Shown here: in pieces, positions 24,817-34,308 of the stretch
How positions within the stretch are numbered: position 1 is the stretch's first letter
Layout: every line of letters begins with the position of its first letter
NCBI GenBank assembly: GCA_031296105.1
Contig: JARLGJ010000052.1
Location: 1-57,208, forward strand
From: Acidobacteriota bacterium
Lineage (GTDB): Bacteria > Acidobacteriota > Terriglobia > Terriglobales > Acidobacteriaceae
DNA length: 57,208 bases
Direction: 5' to 3'
Notes under the pieces: generated by a model
Seen by the model: only the letters and a program-made list of their open reading frames with translations
Told to the model about the DNA's origin: nothing
Database searches by the model: none
Position numbers and translations under genes: made by a program

Positions 24817-26175
24817 ATGAAAGTATTTACGTTTGTTGCCGCGATCCTGTCGCTGGGGATGGTAGGCGTGGCGGCGGCGCAAAGCTCAATGCCCGATGCG
24901 CCCAAGACTTCGCTGGCGGATGGTTCCTCTTCGTCGGCCCACCTGGGTTCGGTGGCTCCCTCTCTGGCGATGGGAGGCGACCTGACTTCGCGCAACCTGC
25001 TGGTGTTCGGCGTCAGCACCGGCGCGTCTTACGACACCCTGGGACTGTACAACTCGACCACCGGAAAATTTTCGGGCGACGATCGTTATTTTGTGCAGCC
25101 GTCGATTGCATACCAGCGCACGGCCGCGCAGGGTTCGTTTACCCTGAGCTACACGCCGGGCTTCAGCTACAGCCCGGAGGACCAGAACAACGACCAGTAC
25201 ACGCAGAACGCCGCCGTCGATTTCTCCTACCGGCCCAACTACCGCTGGCTGATTCACGGACGCCAGGATTACAGCCGCACCGACAATCCCTTTGAAACCG
25301 TGGGACGCGTGGACCTGCTGCCCGGCCTGGGCGGCGCCCTGGGCACGGGTTACAACGGCGTGGTGCCCGATACGCGGCGCACCGACCTGGTCTCCAACTT
25401 CGACATGACGTATGCGGTGGGCGAGCACACGGCGCTGGGCTTTACCGGCGGCTATCAGAAGTCGCAGTACGATTCCACGCAGTCGTCCTCGGCGTCGTTC
25501 TCCTACGAGAATTCGCAGTCGATGAACGGCTCGTTCTTCCTCTCGCACCAGCTTTCGCAGCAGCTCACCTTCGGCGTGCAGGCCACCTACGCCGATTACT
25601 ACACGACCGGCCTGGAGCGCACGCGGGTGCAGGCTCCGGCGCCGCTGCTGTTCATCAAGGTGCTGCCGAACCCGCACATGGAATTAACCCTCTATGCCGG
25701 TCCGCAGGAGGCGCGTCTGCATGAGAGTTACACGTCGGGCGGTGTCACCGTGACCGAGCCTCTGCGCACCAACTGGTATCCCAACCTGGGCGCGACCTTG
25801 ACCGTCAGCCGCCAGCGCCAGGCCTTCTCGCTGAATGCCGATGAGCGTGTTTCGAACGGTGGCGGCGTGCTCAGCGCGGTGCGCAACGTCAACGCCAGTG
25901 CCGGGTACCGCCTGCGCATGATGCAGCATTTGACGGGCGAGGCGCGCGTCGCCTTCACCAATCAGAAAGCCATTGGCACCTACTCGGAGGGCGACTACCT
26001 GCGCAGCGTGTGGGCCGGCGGCGGTCCGTCGGTGGAGCTTACGCACTTTCTGAACCTGCATTGCGAGGTCGCCTACGTGCACCAGGAAGAGCATGGTTTG
26101 AGCCCGGTGGCAGGCAATCATCTGTTGGTGCAGGGATCGCTCGACTTCCGCTTTAAGAAGAACCTGGGAGATTAA
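24817..26175 (+). CDS. Outer membrane beta-barrel protein of exopolysaccharide locus
   Basis: A 452-residue exported protein. The ATG at 24817 follows GAGGAG, and a signal peptide (VFTFVAAILSLGMVGVAAAQ) follows. The rest alternates aromatic and polar residues in the beat of amphipathic transmembrane beta strands (for example GSFTLSYTPGFSYSP, ELTLYAGPQEARL), with a last strand rich in Phe/Lys. It fits the position of the XrtA-associated outer-membrane proteins found beside the Wza-like gene and is likely the porin-like partner or a barrel for export. The chain does not end in Phe (it ends KKNLGD), so the classic C-terminal sorting residue is displaced. Family assignment is from layout and pattern. 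Confidence 0.7.
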   Translation: MKVFTFVAAILSLGMVGVAAAQSSMPDAPKTSLADGSSSSAHLGSVAPSLAMGGDLTSRNLLVFGVSTGASYDTLGLYNSTTGKFSGDDRYFVQPSIAYQRTAAQGSFTLSYTPGFSYSPEDQNNDQYTQNAAVDFSYRPNYRWLIHGRQDYSRTDNPFETVGRVDLLPGLGGALGTGYNGVVPDTRRTDLVSNFDMTYAVGEHTALGFTGGYQKSQYDSTQSSSASFSYENSQSMNGSFFLSHQLSQQLTFGVQATYADYYTTGLERTRVQAPAPLLFIKVLPNPHMELTLYAGPQEARLHESYTSGGVTVTEPLRTNWYPNLGATLTVSRQRQAFSLNADERVSNGGGVLSAVRNVNASAGYRLRMMQHLTGEARVAFTNQKAIGTYSEGDYLRSVWAGGGPSVELTHFLNLHCEVAYVHQEEHGLSPVAGNHLLVQGSLDFRFKKNLGD

Positions 26176-26178
26176 CGG

Positions 26179-27759
26179 ATGCCTGTGCAAGAAACTGCAT
26201 CGCGCGGCAGCTTCACCTTCCACGACGCCTGGGACTTTCTCGTCCGGCGCCGCTGGATCGTCGGCGGCACGCTGTTCCTGTGCTGGCTGGCGGCGTGGAT
26301 GCTGAGCCTGCTGATGCCGTCGGTCTATAAATCGGAGACCACCATCCTCATCGAGCAGCAGAAGGTGCCCGAGGAGTACGTGGTGGCCAACGTCACGGTC
26401 GATCTGCAACAGCGCCTGGAGGCGATGAAGCAGCAGATACTGAGCCGCACGCGCCTGCAGCACATCATCGAGCAGTACGGTCTCTACCGCGAGTCTTACC
26501 GGAAGAATCCGGAGGAGACGATCGAGCAGATGCGCAAGAAGGACATTGACGCGCACGCGGTCGAGTCTCCGGGAAAGCGCGGCGATTTCTCGGCGTTCGT
26601 CATCAGCTACACGGCTCCGTCCGCCAAGCTGGCGCAGCAGGTGAACACCGAGTTGACTTCGCTGTTCATCGACCAGAACGTGGCCGAGCAGACGGAGCGC
26701 GCCGAGAACACCACGCAGTTCCTCTCCAGCGAATTGGACCAGGCGCGGCAGGATCTGTCCGATCAGGAGGCCAAGGTCAAGCAGTTCAAGGTGGGGGCCA
26801 ACGGTCAGTTGCCCAGCCAGACCGAGGCCAACGTGCAGATCTTGAACGGCCTGCAGAACCGCCAGCAGAGCCTGTCGCAGGAGCTGAATCACGCGCAGGA
26901 GCAGAAGCTTTACTTTGAGTCGATGATTGCGCAGTACCGCTCGGCCAAGGTGGACGCCGATAAGGGCGCGAACTCTTTGCCGGCCATCGAGGACCAGATT
27001 GCCAAGCTGCGCCAGGAACTGGCCGACGACCAGACCAAGTACACGCCCGAGCATCCCGACGTGCTGCGGCTGAAGCGTTTGATTGTGCGCACGGAAAGGC
27101 AGCGCGATGAAATCAAGGCACGCCTGGCTAGTTCCACGCCGGCCGAGCCCTCGCGCGCTTCGCTCGATCCGGCCACCATGACGCCCATGCTGCAATACCA
27201 GAGCCAGTTGAAGGCCGTGGAGCAGGAGGTTGCCGACACGCGCCGCGCGCTGCAACAGGTGGAAGCGCAGATCGGTTCCTACCAGGGACGCTTGAATTCG
27301 GCGCCGATCCGCGAGCAGCAGTTGTCGGACCTGACCCGCGACTACGATCAGTCGAAGGCCAATTACGACTCGCTGCTCAAGAAGCAGATGCAGTCGCAGA
27401 TGGCCACCAACCTGTCCCGGCGTCAGCAGGGTGAGCAGCTTCGCATCATCGACGCGCCCAGCCTGCCGAAAAAACCAATCTCGCCCGACCGCGTGAAGTT
27501 GAGCTTTATGGGCCTGCTCGGAGGACTGGTGCTGGGCCTGGGCCTGGCCTTTGCCACCGAACTAATGGAAGACCGCGTGCGCACCGAGGATGACATCACC
27601 AACATCGTCAAGGTGCGGATTCTGGCCGGTGTGCCGCACCTCTTTACGCCGGAGGAAGAGCGCCAGCGCCGCACGCGCAGAATCTTCGAATGTTGCTGCG
27701 CCTCTGCCATGCTGCTGGTGCTGGTGGCCGCCAATGTTTACACGGCGCTGGGGAGATAG
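26179..27759 (+). CDS. Polysaccharide chain-length determinant (Wzz/GumC-like, XrtA type)
   Basis: A 526-residue inner-membrane protein that sets polymer length and links the export channel to the kinase. One membrane segment lies near residues 29-50 (IVGGTLFLCWLAAWMLSLLM), then the Wzz signature YKSETTILIEQQKVPEEYV, a long periplasmic coiled-coil region (about 180-400, rich in Gln, Glu and Lys), the conserved PSLPKKPISPDRVK with the second membrane segment after it, and a third near the C-terminus (SAMLLVLVAANVYTAL). The cytoplasmic kinase domain is not fused; the separate BY-kinase is encoded two genes on. It begins 3 bases after the preceding stop. Confidence 0.92.
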   Translation: MPVQETASRGSFTFHDAWDFLVRRRWIVGGTLFLCWLAAWMLSLLMPSVYKSETTILIEQQKVPEEYVVANVTVDLQQRLEAMKQQILSRTRLQHIIEQYGLYRESYRKNPEETIEQMRKKDIDAHAVESPGKRGDFSAFVISYTAPSAKLAQQVNTELTSLFIDQNVAEQTERAENTTQFLSSELDQARQDLSDQEAKVKQFKVGANGQLPSQTEANVQILNGLQNRQQSLSQELNHAQEQKLYFESMIAQYRSAKVDADKGANSLPAIEDQIAKLRQELADDQTKYTPEHPDVLRLKRLIVRTERQRDEIKARLASSTPAEPSRASLDPATMTPMLQYQSQLKAVEQEVADTRRALQQVEAQIGSYQGRLNSAPIREQQLSDLTRDYDQSKANYDSLLKKQMQSQMATNLSRRQQGEQLRIIDAPSLPKKPISPDRVKLSFMGLLGGLVLGLGLAFATELMEDRVRTEDDITNIVKVRILAGVPHLFTPEEERQRRTRRIFECCCASAMLLVLVAANVYTALGR

Positions 27760-27761
27760 CG

Positions 27762-28745
27762 ATGTACGAGAAGTTTTACGGTTTCCGCCAGAATCCGTTC
27801 CGCATGAGTCCCGACCCGTCGTTCTACTACGCGACGGCGCGGCACAATGAGGCGCTCGCCAACCTTACCTATGGCGTGCTCATGCAGAAGGGATTCATTG
27901 TGCTGACCGGCGAGGTGGGCACGGGCAAGACGCTGCTGGTGCGCTGCCTGCTGGACACGCTTTACCGCTCGCGCGTGGCCCATGCCTATATTCTCAATCC
28001 GTTGCTATCGCGTGACGATCTGTTGAACATGATCCTCACCGACTTTGGCGTGCGCGAGGTAAAGCGCACCCGCGGCGAGATGCTGCAACAGTTCCACGAG
28101 TTCCTCATCCAGGCGTACCGGCGCAATGAAATCTGCGCGCTCGTGATTGACGAAGCGCAACTGCTGACGCCCGAGTTGCTGGAAGAGATCCGCCTGATGA
28201 CCAACATCGAGACCAGCAAGCACAAGCTGCTGCAGATCGTGCTGGTGGGCCAGCCGGAACTGGATGAGATGCTCGACTCTCCGGAACTGCGCCAGGTCAA
28301 GCAGAGAGTCGCGCTGCGTTATCACCTGGAGCCGATCTCGGACATGGAGATGCGCGGCTACATCGAGCGCCGTCTGGAAGTGGCCGGAGCCCCGGGGCGT
28401 CTGCTGCAGATCTTTCCGGCGCCGGCGCTGGCGCGCGTCCTGCACTATGCGCACGGCATCCCGCGCCTGGTGAACACCCTTTGCGACAGCGCGCTGGTGA
28501 GCGGCTACGGACGCCAGATGGCGTCGCTTACGCCGCAGGTGGTGGACGAAGTGGCGAACGATCTTCGCCTGAACCTGAAGGAGTCGGCGATGAAGATGAC
28601 GGGCACGCCGTTCTCCTCGCGGAGCGGAAAAGTGGCAGGGGAAGATCCCGGCCAGAAGACGTTGACGCGCACGCTGCTGCGTTTGGCAAAGTTGCTGGAT
28701 GAAGCCAGTGATGCCGACGACAAGAAGAATGGGGTAGCAGGATGA
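27762..28745 (+). CDS. XrtA-associated AAA ATPase (ExeA/GspA-like)
   Basis: A 327-residue ATPase of the type found next to exosortase loci. It begins with MYEKFYGFRQNPF, the typical start of the family; Walker A is GEVGTGKT at 50-57, and Walker B ALVIDEAQLL has Asp130-Glu131. Sensor regions continue to about residue 280 (GIPRLVNTLCDSAL). The ExeA-like relatives couple ATP use to building secretion channels in the envelope; here a role in export assembly is inferred. ATG 27762 lies 2 bases after the chain-length gene stop. The end overlaps the BY-kinase start by 4 bases (ATGA), showing tight coupling. Confidence 0.9.
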   Translation: MYEKFYGFRQNPFRMSPDPSFYYATARHNEALANLTYGVLMQKGFIVLTGEVGTGKTLLVRCLLDTLYRSRVAHAYILNPLLSRDDLLNMILTDFGVREVKRTRGEMLQQFHEFLIQAYRRNEICALVIDEAQLLTPELLEEIRLMTNIETSKHKLLQIVLVGQPELDEMLDSPELRQVKQRVALRYHLEPISDMEMRGYIERRLEVAGAPGRLLQIFPAPALARVLHYAHGIPRLVNTLCDSALVSGYGRQMASLTPQVVDEVANDLRLNLKESAMKMTGTPFSSRSGKVAGEDPGQKTLTRTLLRLAKLLDEASDADDKKNGVAG

Positions 28746-29848
28746 GCCGGATTTTCGATGCATTGCGGCAGTCGGAGAAAGATCGCCAGCCGGGCGCGGT
28801 GGAGCCGTTTCCGCCCGCGATTGTTCCGTCTACAGCAATCCCCGAGGCGGAGCCTGCTACGGACGGAGTTGTGCCGCAGGCGGACGTAAGCGCCGCGCCG
28901 CAGGCGGCTGTAAGCGAAGCGCGCGCCGCCGCGGAGGAGTTCGTTTCACCAGTGCCTATGCCACCCATGCCGGCCGCGCCTCCTGCGCCTGCCGTCGCGG
29001 CAGAAGTCAGCGCCGCGCCACCCGCCGCGGGGAGCGACGCCGAGTTGCTGTCCCTGCTCTCGCAGTTCACGCCGGCCGCGAACGAAGCACGCCCAGAGGC
29101 CGCAGTCACGGCGGCCAGCACGCTGGATTGGTCGAGGATGGAGGAGATCACGCTCGATAGCTCCTCGTCGCGCTTTGTCGCCTTCAGCAGCGAGCGCGGC
29201 CTGGGCGCGGAAAAGTTTCGCGTGCTCGGCGCACGCCTCTCCAACATACGGCTCAATCAAAAACTCAATCTGCTGCAGGTGACCAGCAGCGTGGTGGGCG
29301 AGGGCAAAACGCTCACGGCCGTTAATCTGGCCATGACCCTGGCAAACCGCTTCGATCAGCGCGTGCTGCTGGCCGAAGGCGACCTGCGCAAGCCGGCTGT
29401 TTGCAAAATGCTCGGCCTCGAGGAGCGCCGCGGCATTGGCGAGTGGTTCGACAGCACGCGCCTTCCCATACAGGATGTTCTGCTGCGCGTCGGCGTGACC
29501 GGACTTTGCCTGTTGCCCGCGGGACACGTTCCGCATCCGGCCACCGTGTTGCAGTCGGAGCGTCTATCGGAGATGCTGCGCGCGCTTTCTCTGCACTTCG
29601 ACTGGATCATCGTGGATACGCCGCCGTTGTTGCCCATGGCCGATTCCAACCAGTGGAGCCGCATTTGCGATGGCACGCTGATGGTGGTGCGCAAGGGAGT
29701 GGCCTCGCGTTCGGCGCTGAAGAAGGCCGTCGAAAGCCTGGACAATCCGAAGATCCTGGGTGTCGTGCTGAACGACGCCAGCAACTATGACCGCGTGAAC
29801 TACTACGACCGTTACTACACGCCGCGTGGAGAGAAACCCGGAGCCTAG
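28742..29848 (+). CDS. BY-type tyrosine autokinase, XrtA-associated (CpsD/CapB-like)
   Basis: A 368-residue cytoplasmic tyrosine kinase that phosphorylates its own C-terminal tyrosines and so drives cycles of polymer export with the Wzz partner. It starts MSRIFDALRQSEKDRQ, a family hallmark. A long Pro/Ala-rich linker spans about 20-120. Walker A TSSVVGEGKT (near 180-189), Walker A' LLAEGDLRKP and Walker B IIVDTPPLLP are all present. The C-terminal tyrosine cluster has Tyr349, 354, 355, 358 and 359. Unlike proteobacterial Wzc, it is not fused to the membrane part, which is the separate Wzz-like protein two genes upstream. Confidence 0.92.
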   Translation: MSRIFDALRQSEKDRQPGAVEPFPPAIVPSTAIPEAEPATDGVVPQADVSAAPQAAVSEARAAAEEFVSPVPMPPMPAAPPAPAVAAEVSAAPPAAGSDAELLSLLSQFTPAANEARPEAAVTAASTLDWSRMEEITLDSSSSRFVAFSSERGLGAEKFRVLGARLSNIRLNQKLNLLQVTSSVVGEGKTLTAVNLAMTLANRFDQRVLLAEGDLRKPAVCKMLGLEERRGIGEWFDSTRLPIQDVLLRVGVTGLCLLPAGHVPHPATVLQSERLSEMLRALSLHFDWIIVDTPPLLPMADSNQWSRICDGTLMVVRKGVASRSALKKAVESLDNPKILGVVLNDASNYDRVNYYDRYYTPRGEKPGA

Positions 29849-29853
29849 CCCAA

Positions 29854-31218
29854 GTGACACGCAAGTCGCACGTCTACATCCCGATGCGCTCCGTGGTGAT
29901 GGGCCTGAGCGAGGCCTTGCTGGCCACGCTGGCCTTGCTGGTGGCAATGGTGGCTTACCTCGGCCCCATGGACGCCACGCTGGCGCTCGGTTATCAGCAG
30001 GCGGATGTGCGGGTGGCGCTGATTGTGGCGCTCTTTGTGCTTTGCATGTACTACTTCGATTTGTACGACCTCAGCGTGCTGCGCAATCCGCGCGAGGTTG
30101 TCACCAATCTCATTCAGTGCTTCGGCTCGTTCTTCATATTCCTCGGATTGCTGTATACGCTCTTTCCTTTTGTCCGCCTGCAGATGTCGGTGGTGCTGGC
30201 GGGCACGGCGCTGGCGGCGCTCGGTTCGCTGTTGTGGCGGCAGCTCTTTCGCGTGGCCGCGCATTGGCCAGCTTTTCAGGAGCGCGTGGTCACCTTCGGC
30301 GAAGGAGCGGTCAACGGCGAGATCGCCGCGATTCTTGAGCAGCAACCGGAACTCGGCTACCGCCTGGTTTCACAGGTGGCGGAGACGGAAGACTCCGATC
30401 CCGAGGAGCAGGCAATGGAATTGCGCCGCCTGGTGGATACCTACAATATTCGCCGCGTCTCGGTCGCCATGGGCGAGCGCCGCGGACGCCTGCCAGTGGA
30501 TATGCTGCTCGACCTGAAGGAAGAGGGCGTCACGGTTGAGGAGGGCAGCGACCTGTACGAGATCGTGACTGGCAAGGTATATCTCGAATCGCTGCGGCCC
30601 AGCACGCTGCTGTTTTCACCTACCTTTGAGGTCTCGACCTTTACCTTGATGATGCAGCGCACCATGGCCGTGCTTGTAAGCCTGTCGCTGCTGGTGATCA
30701 CGCTGCCGGTCATGTTCTTCATCGCCCTGGCCATCAAGCTGGACTCGCACGGGCCGGCCATCTTCCGCCAGAAGCGCGTGGGCCTGCGCGGCCAATCCTT
30801 CACCTTATATAAGTTCCGCTCCATGCGCGTTGGCGTGGACGGCGCGAGTCCGGCGCAGTTGCGCGACGAGCGCTTTACCCGCTTCGGTTCCTGGCTGCGT
30901 TCTTCACGTCTGGACGAACTGCCGCAACTCTGGAACATCCTGCGCGGCGACATGCAGTTGGTCGGGCCGCGTCCGTTTGTGCCCGAGCAGGAAGCCACCC
31001 TGGTGGAGGCCATCCCGTTTTACAAACTGCGCTGGAGCGTGCGCCCCGGCGTCACCGGCTGGGCGCAGATCAATCGCGGCTACAACGTGACGCTGGAAGA
31101 CAATGCCGAAAAGCTGGCCTACGATTTGTTCTACATCAAACACTTTTCCATTGGTCTCGATCTGCTGATCATCTTCCAGACGGTGAAGACCTTGTTGCTT
31201 GGGCGAGGCGCACGATGA
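29854..31218 (+). CDS. Undecaprenyl-phosphate sugar phosphotransferase (EpsB/WbaP-like)
   Basis: A 454-residue initiating enzyme: it transfers a sugar-phosphate from a nucleotide sugar to undecaprenyl phosphate, starting the repeat unit on the inner membrane. There are four N-terminal membrane segments, a cytoplasmic CoA-binding-like domain, then the catalytic part after a fifth hydrophobic segment (about 268-292). Diagnostic motifs are GPAIFRQKRVGLRGQSFTLY, KFRSMR, and SRLDELPQLWNILRGDMQ followed by LVGPRP. This matches the XrtA-linked EpsB group. It starts at GTG 29854, 6 bases after the kinase, with a poor ribosome site, and its stop overlaps the next gene start. Confidence 0.92.
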   Translation: MTRKSHVYIPMRSVVMGLSEALLATLALLVAMVAYLGPMDATLALGYQQADVRVALIVALFVLCMYYFDLYDLSVLRNPREVVTNLIQCFGSFFIFLGLLYTLFPFVRLQMSVVLAGTALAALGSLLWRQLFRVAAHWPAFQERVVTFGEGAVNGEIAAILEQQPELGYRLVSQVAETEDSDPEEQAMELRRLVDTYNIRRVSVAMGERRGRLPVDMLLDLKEEGVTVEEGSDLYEIVTGKVYLESLRPSTLLFSPTFEVSTFTLMMQRTMAVLVSLSLLVITLPVMFFIALAIKLDSHGPAIFRQKRVGLRGQSFTLYKFRSMRVGVDGASPAQLRDERFTRFGSWLRSSRLDELPQLWNILRGDMQLVGPRPFVPEQEATLVEAIPFYKLRWSVRPGVTGWAQINRGYNVTLEDNAEKLAYDLFYIKHFSIGLDLLIIFQTVKTLLLGRGAR

Positions 31219-32396
31219 TGATCCTCTGCGCCCTGGCGGTCTTCTGGACCGCGTTCTTCCTCGTCTTCTACACCTATTTCGGCTATCCGATTGTGCTGTT
31301 CGTCTGCTATGGCCTGGTGCAGATCAAGCGCGACTGGCGTTTCCTACATGATCGCCGCGACCGCCGCCGTGCGGACGTTCAGGATGCGGGGCTGCCAACT
31401 GTCACTCTCTTCTTTGCCGCCTACAACGAAGAAGAGCATCTGGAAGAAAAGCTGTCTAACACGCTGGCGCTGGATTATCCGCCGGAGAAGCTGCAAGTCG
31501 TGATCGTCAGCGACGGCTCCAGCGACCGCACCAACGAGATTTTGCGCGGTGTGAGCGATGCGCGCATTGAGACCGTGCTGCGCGAAGAGCGCGGAGGCAA
31601 GTCTGCCGCGCTGGCCGTGGCCGTCGAGCGCGCGCGTCACAGCATTTTTGTGCTCAGCGATGCCAGCACCATGTTTGCTCTCGATGCGCTGCGCAAGCTG
31701 GTGCGCCACTTCGCCGACCCCGCGACCGGCGCGGTCTGCGGCGCGCTCAGCTTCCATTGCAATGAAGAGTCCGGCCAGACCGAAGGACTGTACTGGAAAT
31801 ACGAGACGGCGCTGCGCCTGATGGAGGCGCGCATGGGCGCCACGCTCACGCCCAGCGGCGCCATCTACGCCGTGCGCGGCGAGATCTACACGCCGCCCTC
31901 GCCGGATGTTCTGGTGGACGACATCCTCACCCTGATGAGCGTGCGCCGTGCCGGGTACAAGGTGCACTACGATCCCGAGGCGAAGGCCGTGGACTTTCCC
32001 GCCTCCAGCGTGGCCGGCGAGTTCCGCCGCCGCGTGCGCATCGCCAAGGGAAGCTTCCGCGCGCTGCCTGAACTTTGGCGCGCGCCGAAAACGCCGTTTA
32101 CGTCGTTCGCTTTTTTCTCGCACAAGTTGCTGCGCTGGGTGCTGCCGGTGTTGATGTTGTGCGTCTTCGCCGCGAATTTCTTTCTGCTGCAACATCGCTT
32201 TTACCGCGTCACGCTGGCGGCGCAGTTGTTTGTGCTGCTGTGGGCGGGGTTGGGATACCTTTTCCGTCAGCCGCTGCGTCGCGTGCGCTTCAGCCTGGTC
32301 GGATATTTTCTGGTGGCAATGAACCTGGCGTTTTTGATTGGCCTGCTGCGCAGCTTCGGCGGCAACCGGGAGGTCTCATGGCAACGGGGACAGTAA
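31215..32396 (+). CDS. Family 2 glycosyltransferase, membrane-bound (cellulose/hyaluronan synthase-like)
   Basis: A 393-residue processive-type GT2 enzyme. One N-terminal membrane segment (about 5-30) precedes the catalytic domain, with VTLFFAAYNEEEHLEEKL (63-80), VIVSDGSSDRT, and a DASTMF acidic site; the acceptor-site acid is in VLVDDILTLM. Three membrane segments follow near the C-terminus (about 300-380). The QxxRW motif of true synthases is replaced (RRRVRIAKGS), so it likely adds one sugar to the lipid-linked unit or acts with a different motif. Start ATG overlaps the previous stop by 4 bases, and its end overlaps the deacetylase by 19. Confidence 0.88.
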   Translation: MMILCALAVFWTAFFLVFYTYFGYPIVLFVCYGLVQIKRDWRFLHDRRDRRRADVQDAGLPTVTLFFAAYNEEEHLEEKLSNTLALDYPPEKLQVVIVSDGSSDRTNEILRGVSDARIETVLREERGGKSAALAVAVERARHSIFVLSDASTMFALDALRKLVRHFADPATGAVCGALSFHCNEESGQTEGLYWKYETALRLMEARMGATLTPSGAIYAVRGEIYTPPSPDVLVDDILTLMSVRRAGYKVHYDPEAKAVDFPASSVAGEFRRRVRIAKGSFRALPELWRAPKTPFTSFAFFSHKLLRWVLPVLMLCVFAANFFLLQHRFYRVTLAAQLFVLLWAGLGYLFRQPLRRVRFSLVGYFLVAMNLAFLIGLLRSFGGNREVSWQRGQ

Positions 32397-33169
32397 ATTC
32401 CACTTCGCTCACGCTTGGTGGCGTCCCCGTGTTGATGTACCACGACATCTGCGCGGAGGCCGCCAATCCCGAGCGTTATGCAGTGCCGCTGCCGCTCTTC
32501 CACCGTCATCTGGAGGTGCTGCGCGAGCTACACACGGCGGTCATCGACCTGCCTGCATTGCGCCAGTTCAGCAGCCTGCCGCGCGCCGTGCTGACCTTCG
32601 ATGACGGCTTGCATGGCAACTTCAGCCGCGCACTCCCCGAACTTGTCTCGCGCGGAATGACCGCCACGTTTTTTGTTACGACCTCTCTGATCGGCACGGC
32701 CGGCTATTTAACCTGGGACCAACTGCGCGAGATGAGCGCCGCCGGCATGACGATTGGCTCGCACGGACACCGGCACATTGCCTACACGGCACTCACCGCG
32801 CAGTACGCCGCCAACGAACTCACGCGCTCGCGCCTTATGCTGGAAGATGCGCTGGGCAGCGCGTGCGAAGCGTTCTCCGCGCCATTCGGCTTTCTCAATG
32901 GATCGACCTTCGCCGCCGCGCGCGCCGCCGGGTTCGCGCACATTTGCTCGTCGCGACCCTGGCCCGCCGCGGCTGGCGATAAGGATATCCCGCGCTTGGT
33001 GGTGTATCGCTACACCAACGCCGCGGAGTTCGCCGCGCTGGTCACCGGGAGCCCGTGGCCGATTCTCGTGCGCCGCACGCGCGATGCGCTGCTGCACCTG
33101 CCCAAGCAGTGGATGCTGCGCGCCCGGCCGCAGCGGCTCGGCCTGGAAGCAAACGAGGCGGGCCGATGA
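32378..33169 (+). CDS. Polysaccharide deacetylase (NodB/CE4 family)
   Basis: A 263-residue metal-dependent deacetylase that removes N- or O-acetyl groups from sugars, probably modifying the locus polymer. The CE4 motifs are TFDDG (73-77, catalytic Asp75 and metal Asp76) and SHGHRH (metal His129 and His133), plus the entry strand PVLMYHDI. The ATG at 32378 has GGGAGG at 32368-32373 and lies inside the end of the GT2 gene. No signal peptide is seen, so action on cytoplasmic or inner-membrane precursors is possible. It lacks the extra C-terminal domain of the common XrtA-linked deacetylases and looks like a different CE4 subgroup. Confidence 0.88.
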   Translation: MATGTVNSTSLTLGGVPVLMYHDICAEAANPERYAVPLPLFHRHLEVLRELHTAVIDLPALRQFSSLPRAVLTFDDGLHGNFSRALPELVSRGMTATFFVTTSLIGTAGYLTWDQLREMSAAGMTIGSHGHRHIAYTALTAQYAANELTRSRLMLEDALGSACEAFSAPFGFLNGSTFAAARAAGFAHICSSRPWPAAAGDKDIPRLVVYRYTNAAEFAALVTGSPWPILVRRTRDALLHLPKQWMLRARPQRLGLEANEAGR

Positions 33170-34308
33170 GCACCGTTCACATTTTCGTGCTCATCGACGC
33201 GATGGGCTGGGAATTGGTGGAGCATCGTCCCTTTCTGGCCGAGTTCCTTGCGCACCAGCAGCCGGTGCGCACCATGCTGGGCTTCAGTTCGGGCATCATT
33301 CCCTCCATTCTCACCGGGCGTACGCCGGCGGAGACGGGGATGTGGAACCTGGTCTTCTACAATCCAACGGCTTCGCCCTTCCGCCGACTGCGCCCGATTG
33401 CGCCCGTCTTGCGCGCCATGGATAACCGCATCGGACGCCGCCTGCTGACCGAAGCCGGACGCCGTCTGTTGGGCATGGGCGCCAATTTTGACGTGAGCGT
33501 GCCGCCACAGACTCTGCCGTGGTTTGACTGGGCCGAGAGTGGCAACATTTACGCGCGTGGCGGAGTGCCCGGGCAGCAAAGCATCTTCGATCTGTTGGCC
33601 GCGCGCCAGGTGCCGCACAAAATTTATTCCTACAAAGATCCGCTCACCGATGCCGAAATCCTCTCGCGCGCCGCACGCGACGTGGAGCAGGGAAGCGAAA
33701 AGTTCTTCTTCCTCTACCTCTGCGAGCTGGATATGTTTCTGCACACGCATCGCGACGCGCCGGAGAAGATTGCGGCCAAGCTCGCGTGGTACGAGCAGGA
33801 ACTGGGCAATGTCTTCGCCGCCGCGCGCCGCCGCGACGCTGCCGCGGACTTTCACATTTTCAGCGATCACGGCATGACGCCCGTAGTGCGCCACTGCGAC
33901 CTTGCCGCGGAAGTCACTGCCTGCGGCTTCCAGCAGCCCGCGGATTTTCTCGCGGTCTATGACTCCACCATGGCGCGTTTCTGGTTCTTCTCCGCTGCCG
34001 CGCGCGAAAAGATCACGGCGCGCCTGGCCTCGCTGGATTACGCGCGGCTGCTTACGGATGACGAACTGCGCGAGTTCGGCGTGTACTTTCCGGACTGCCG
34101 CTATGGCGAACTGGTGGTGCTGCTTTCTCCTGGCAGCATCGTCGCCGAGGGCGGCTTCAACGGCGCGGGATGGCGTCCTAAAGGGATGCACGGCTACCAT
34201 CCGGACGATCCCTACGCCATGGCCGTGTATCTCTCCAGCCACGCGCCGCAGCATGAGCTTGCGTCGGTGAAGGACATCTTCACCATCATGCAGGAGGCCG
34301 CGCAGTGA
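33166..34308 (+). CDS. Alkaline phosphatase superfamily (phosphodiesterase/nucleotide pyrophosphatase-like) protein
   Basis: A 380-residue member of the alkaline phosphatase superfamily. The metal and nucleophile sites are recognisable: IFVLIDAMGWE with Asp11, then GFSSGIIPSILTGRTPAETG, where the usual Thr/Ser nucleophile sits, FSDHGMTPV with Asp and His near 234-235, and MHGYHPDDPYAM with a late metal His. It has no signal peptide or membrane segment, so it should act in the cytoplasm. It sits in the middle of the sugar-polymer operon with a 4-base overlap on both sides. A role in removing or transferring a phospho group on a glycan intermediate is possible but unproven. Confidence 0.78.
   Translation: MSTVHIFVLIDAMGWELVEHRPFLAEFLAHQQPVRTMLGFSSGIIPSILTGRTPAETGMWNLVFYNPTASPFRRLRPIAPVLRAMDNRIGRRLLTEAGRRLLGMGANFDVSVPPQTLPWFDWAESGNIYARGGVPGQQSIFDLLAARQVPHKIYSYKDPLTDAEILSRAARDVEQGSEKFFFLYLCELDMFLHTHRDAPEKIAAKLAWYEQELGNVFAAARRRDAAADFHIFSDHGMTPVVRHCDLAAEVTACGFQQPADFLAVYDSTMARFWFFSAAAREKITARLASLDYARLLTDDELREFGVYFPDCRYGELVVLLSPGSIVAEGGFNGAGWRPKGMHGYHPDDPYAMAVYLSSHAPQHELASVKDIFTIMQEAAQ

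Noticed and set aside
25684..27255. 523-codon minus-strand open frame opposite the beta-barrel and chain-length genes
   Set aside because: It crosses two real genes and encodes Leu/His/Arg-rich sequence with no family likeness.
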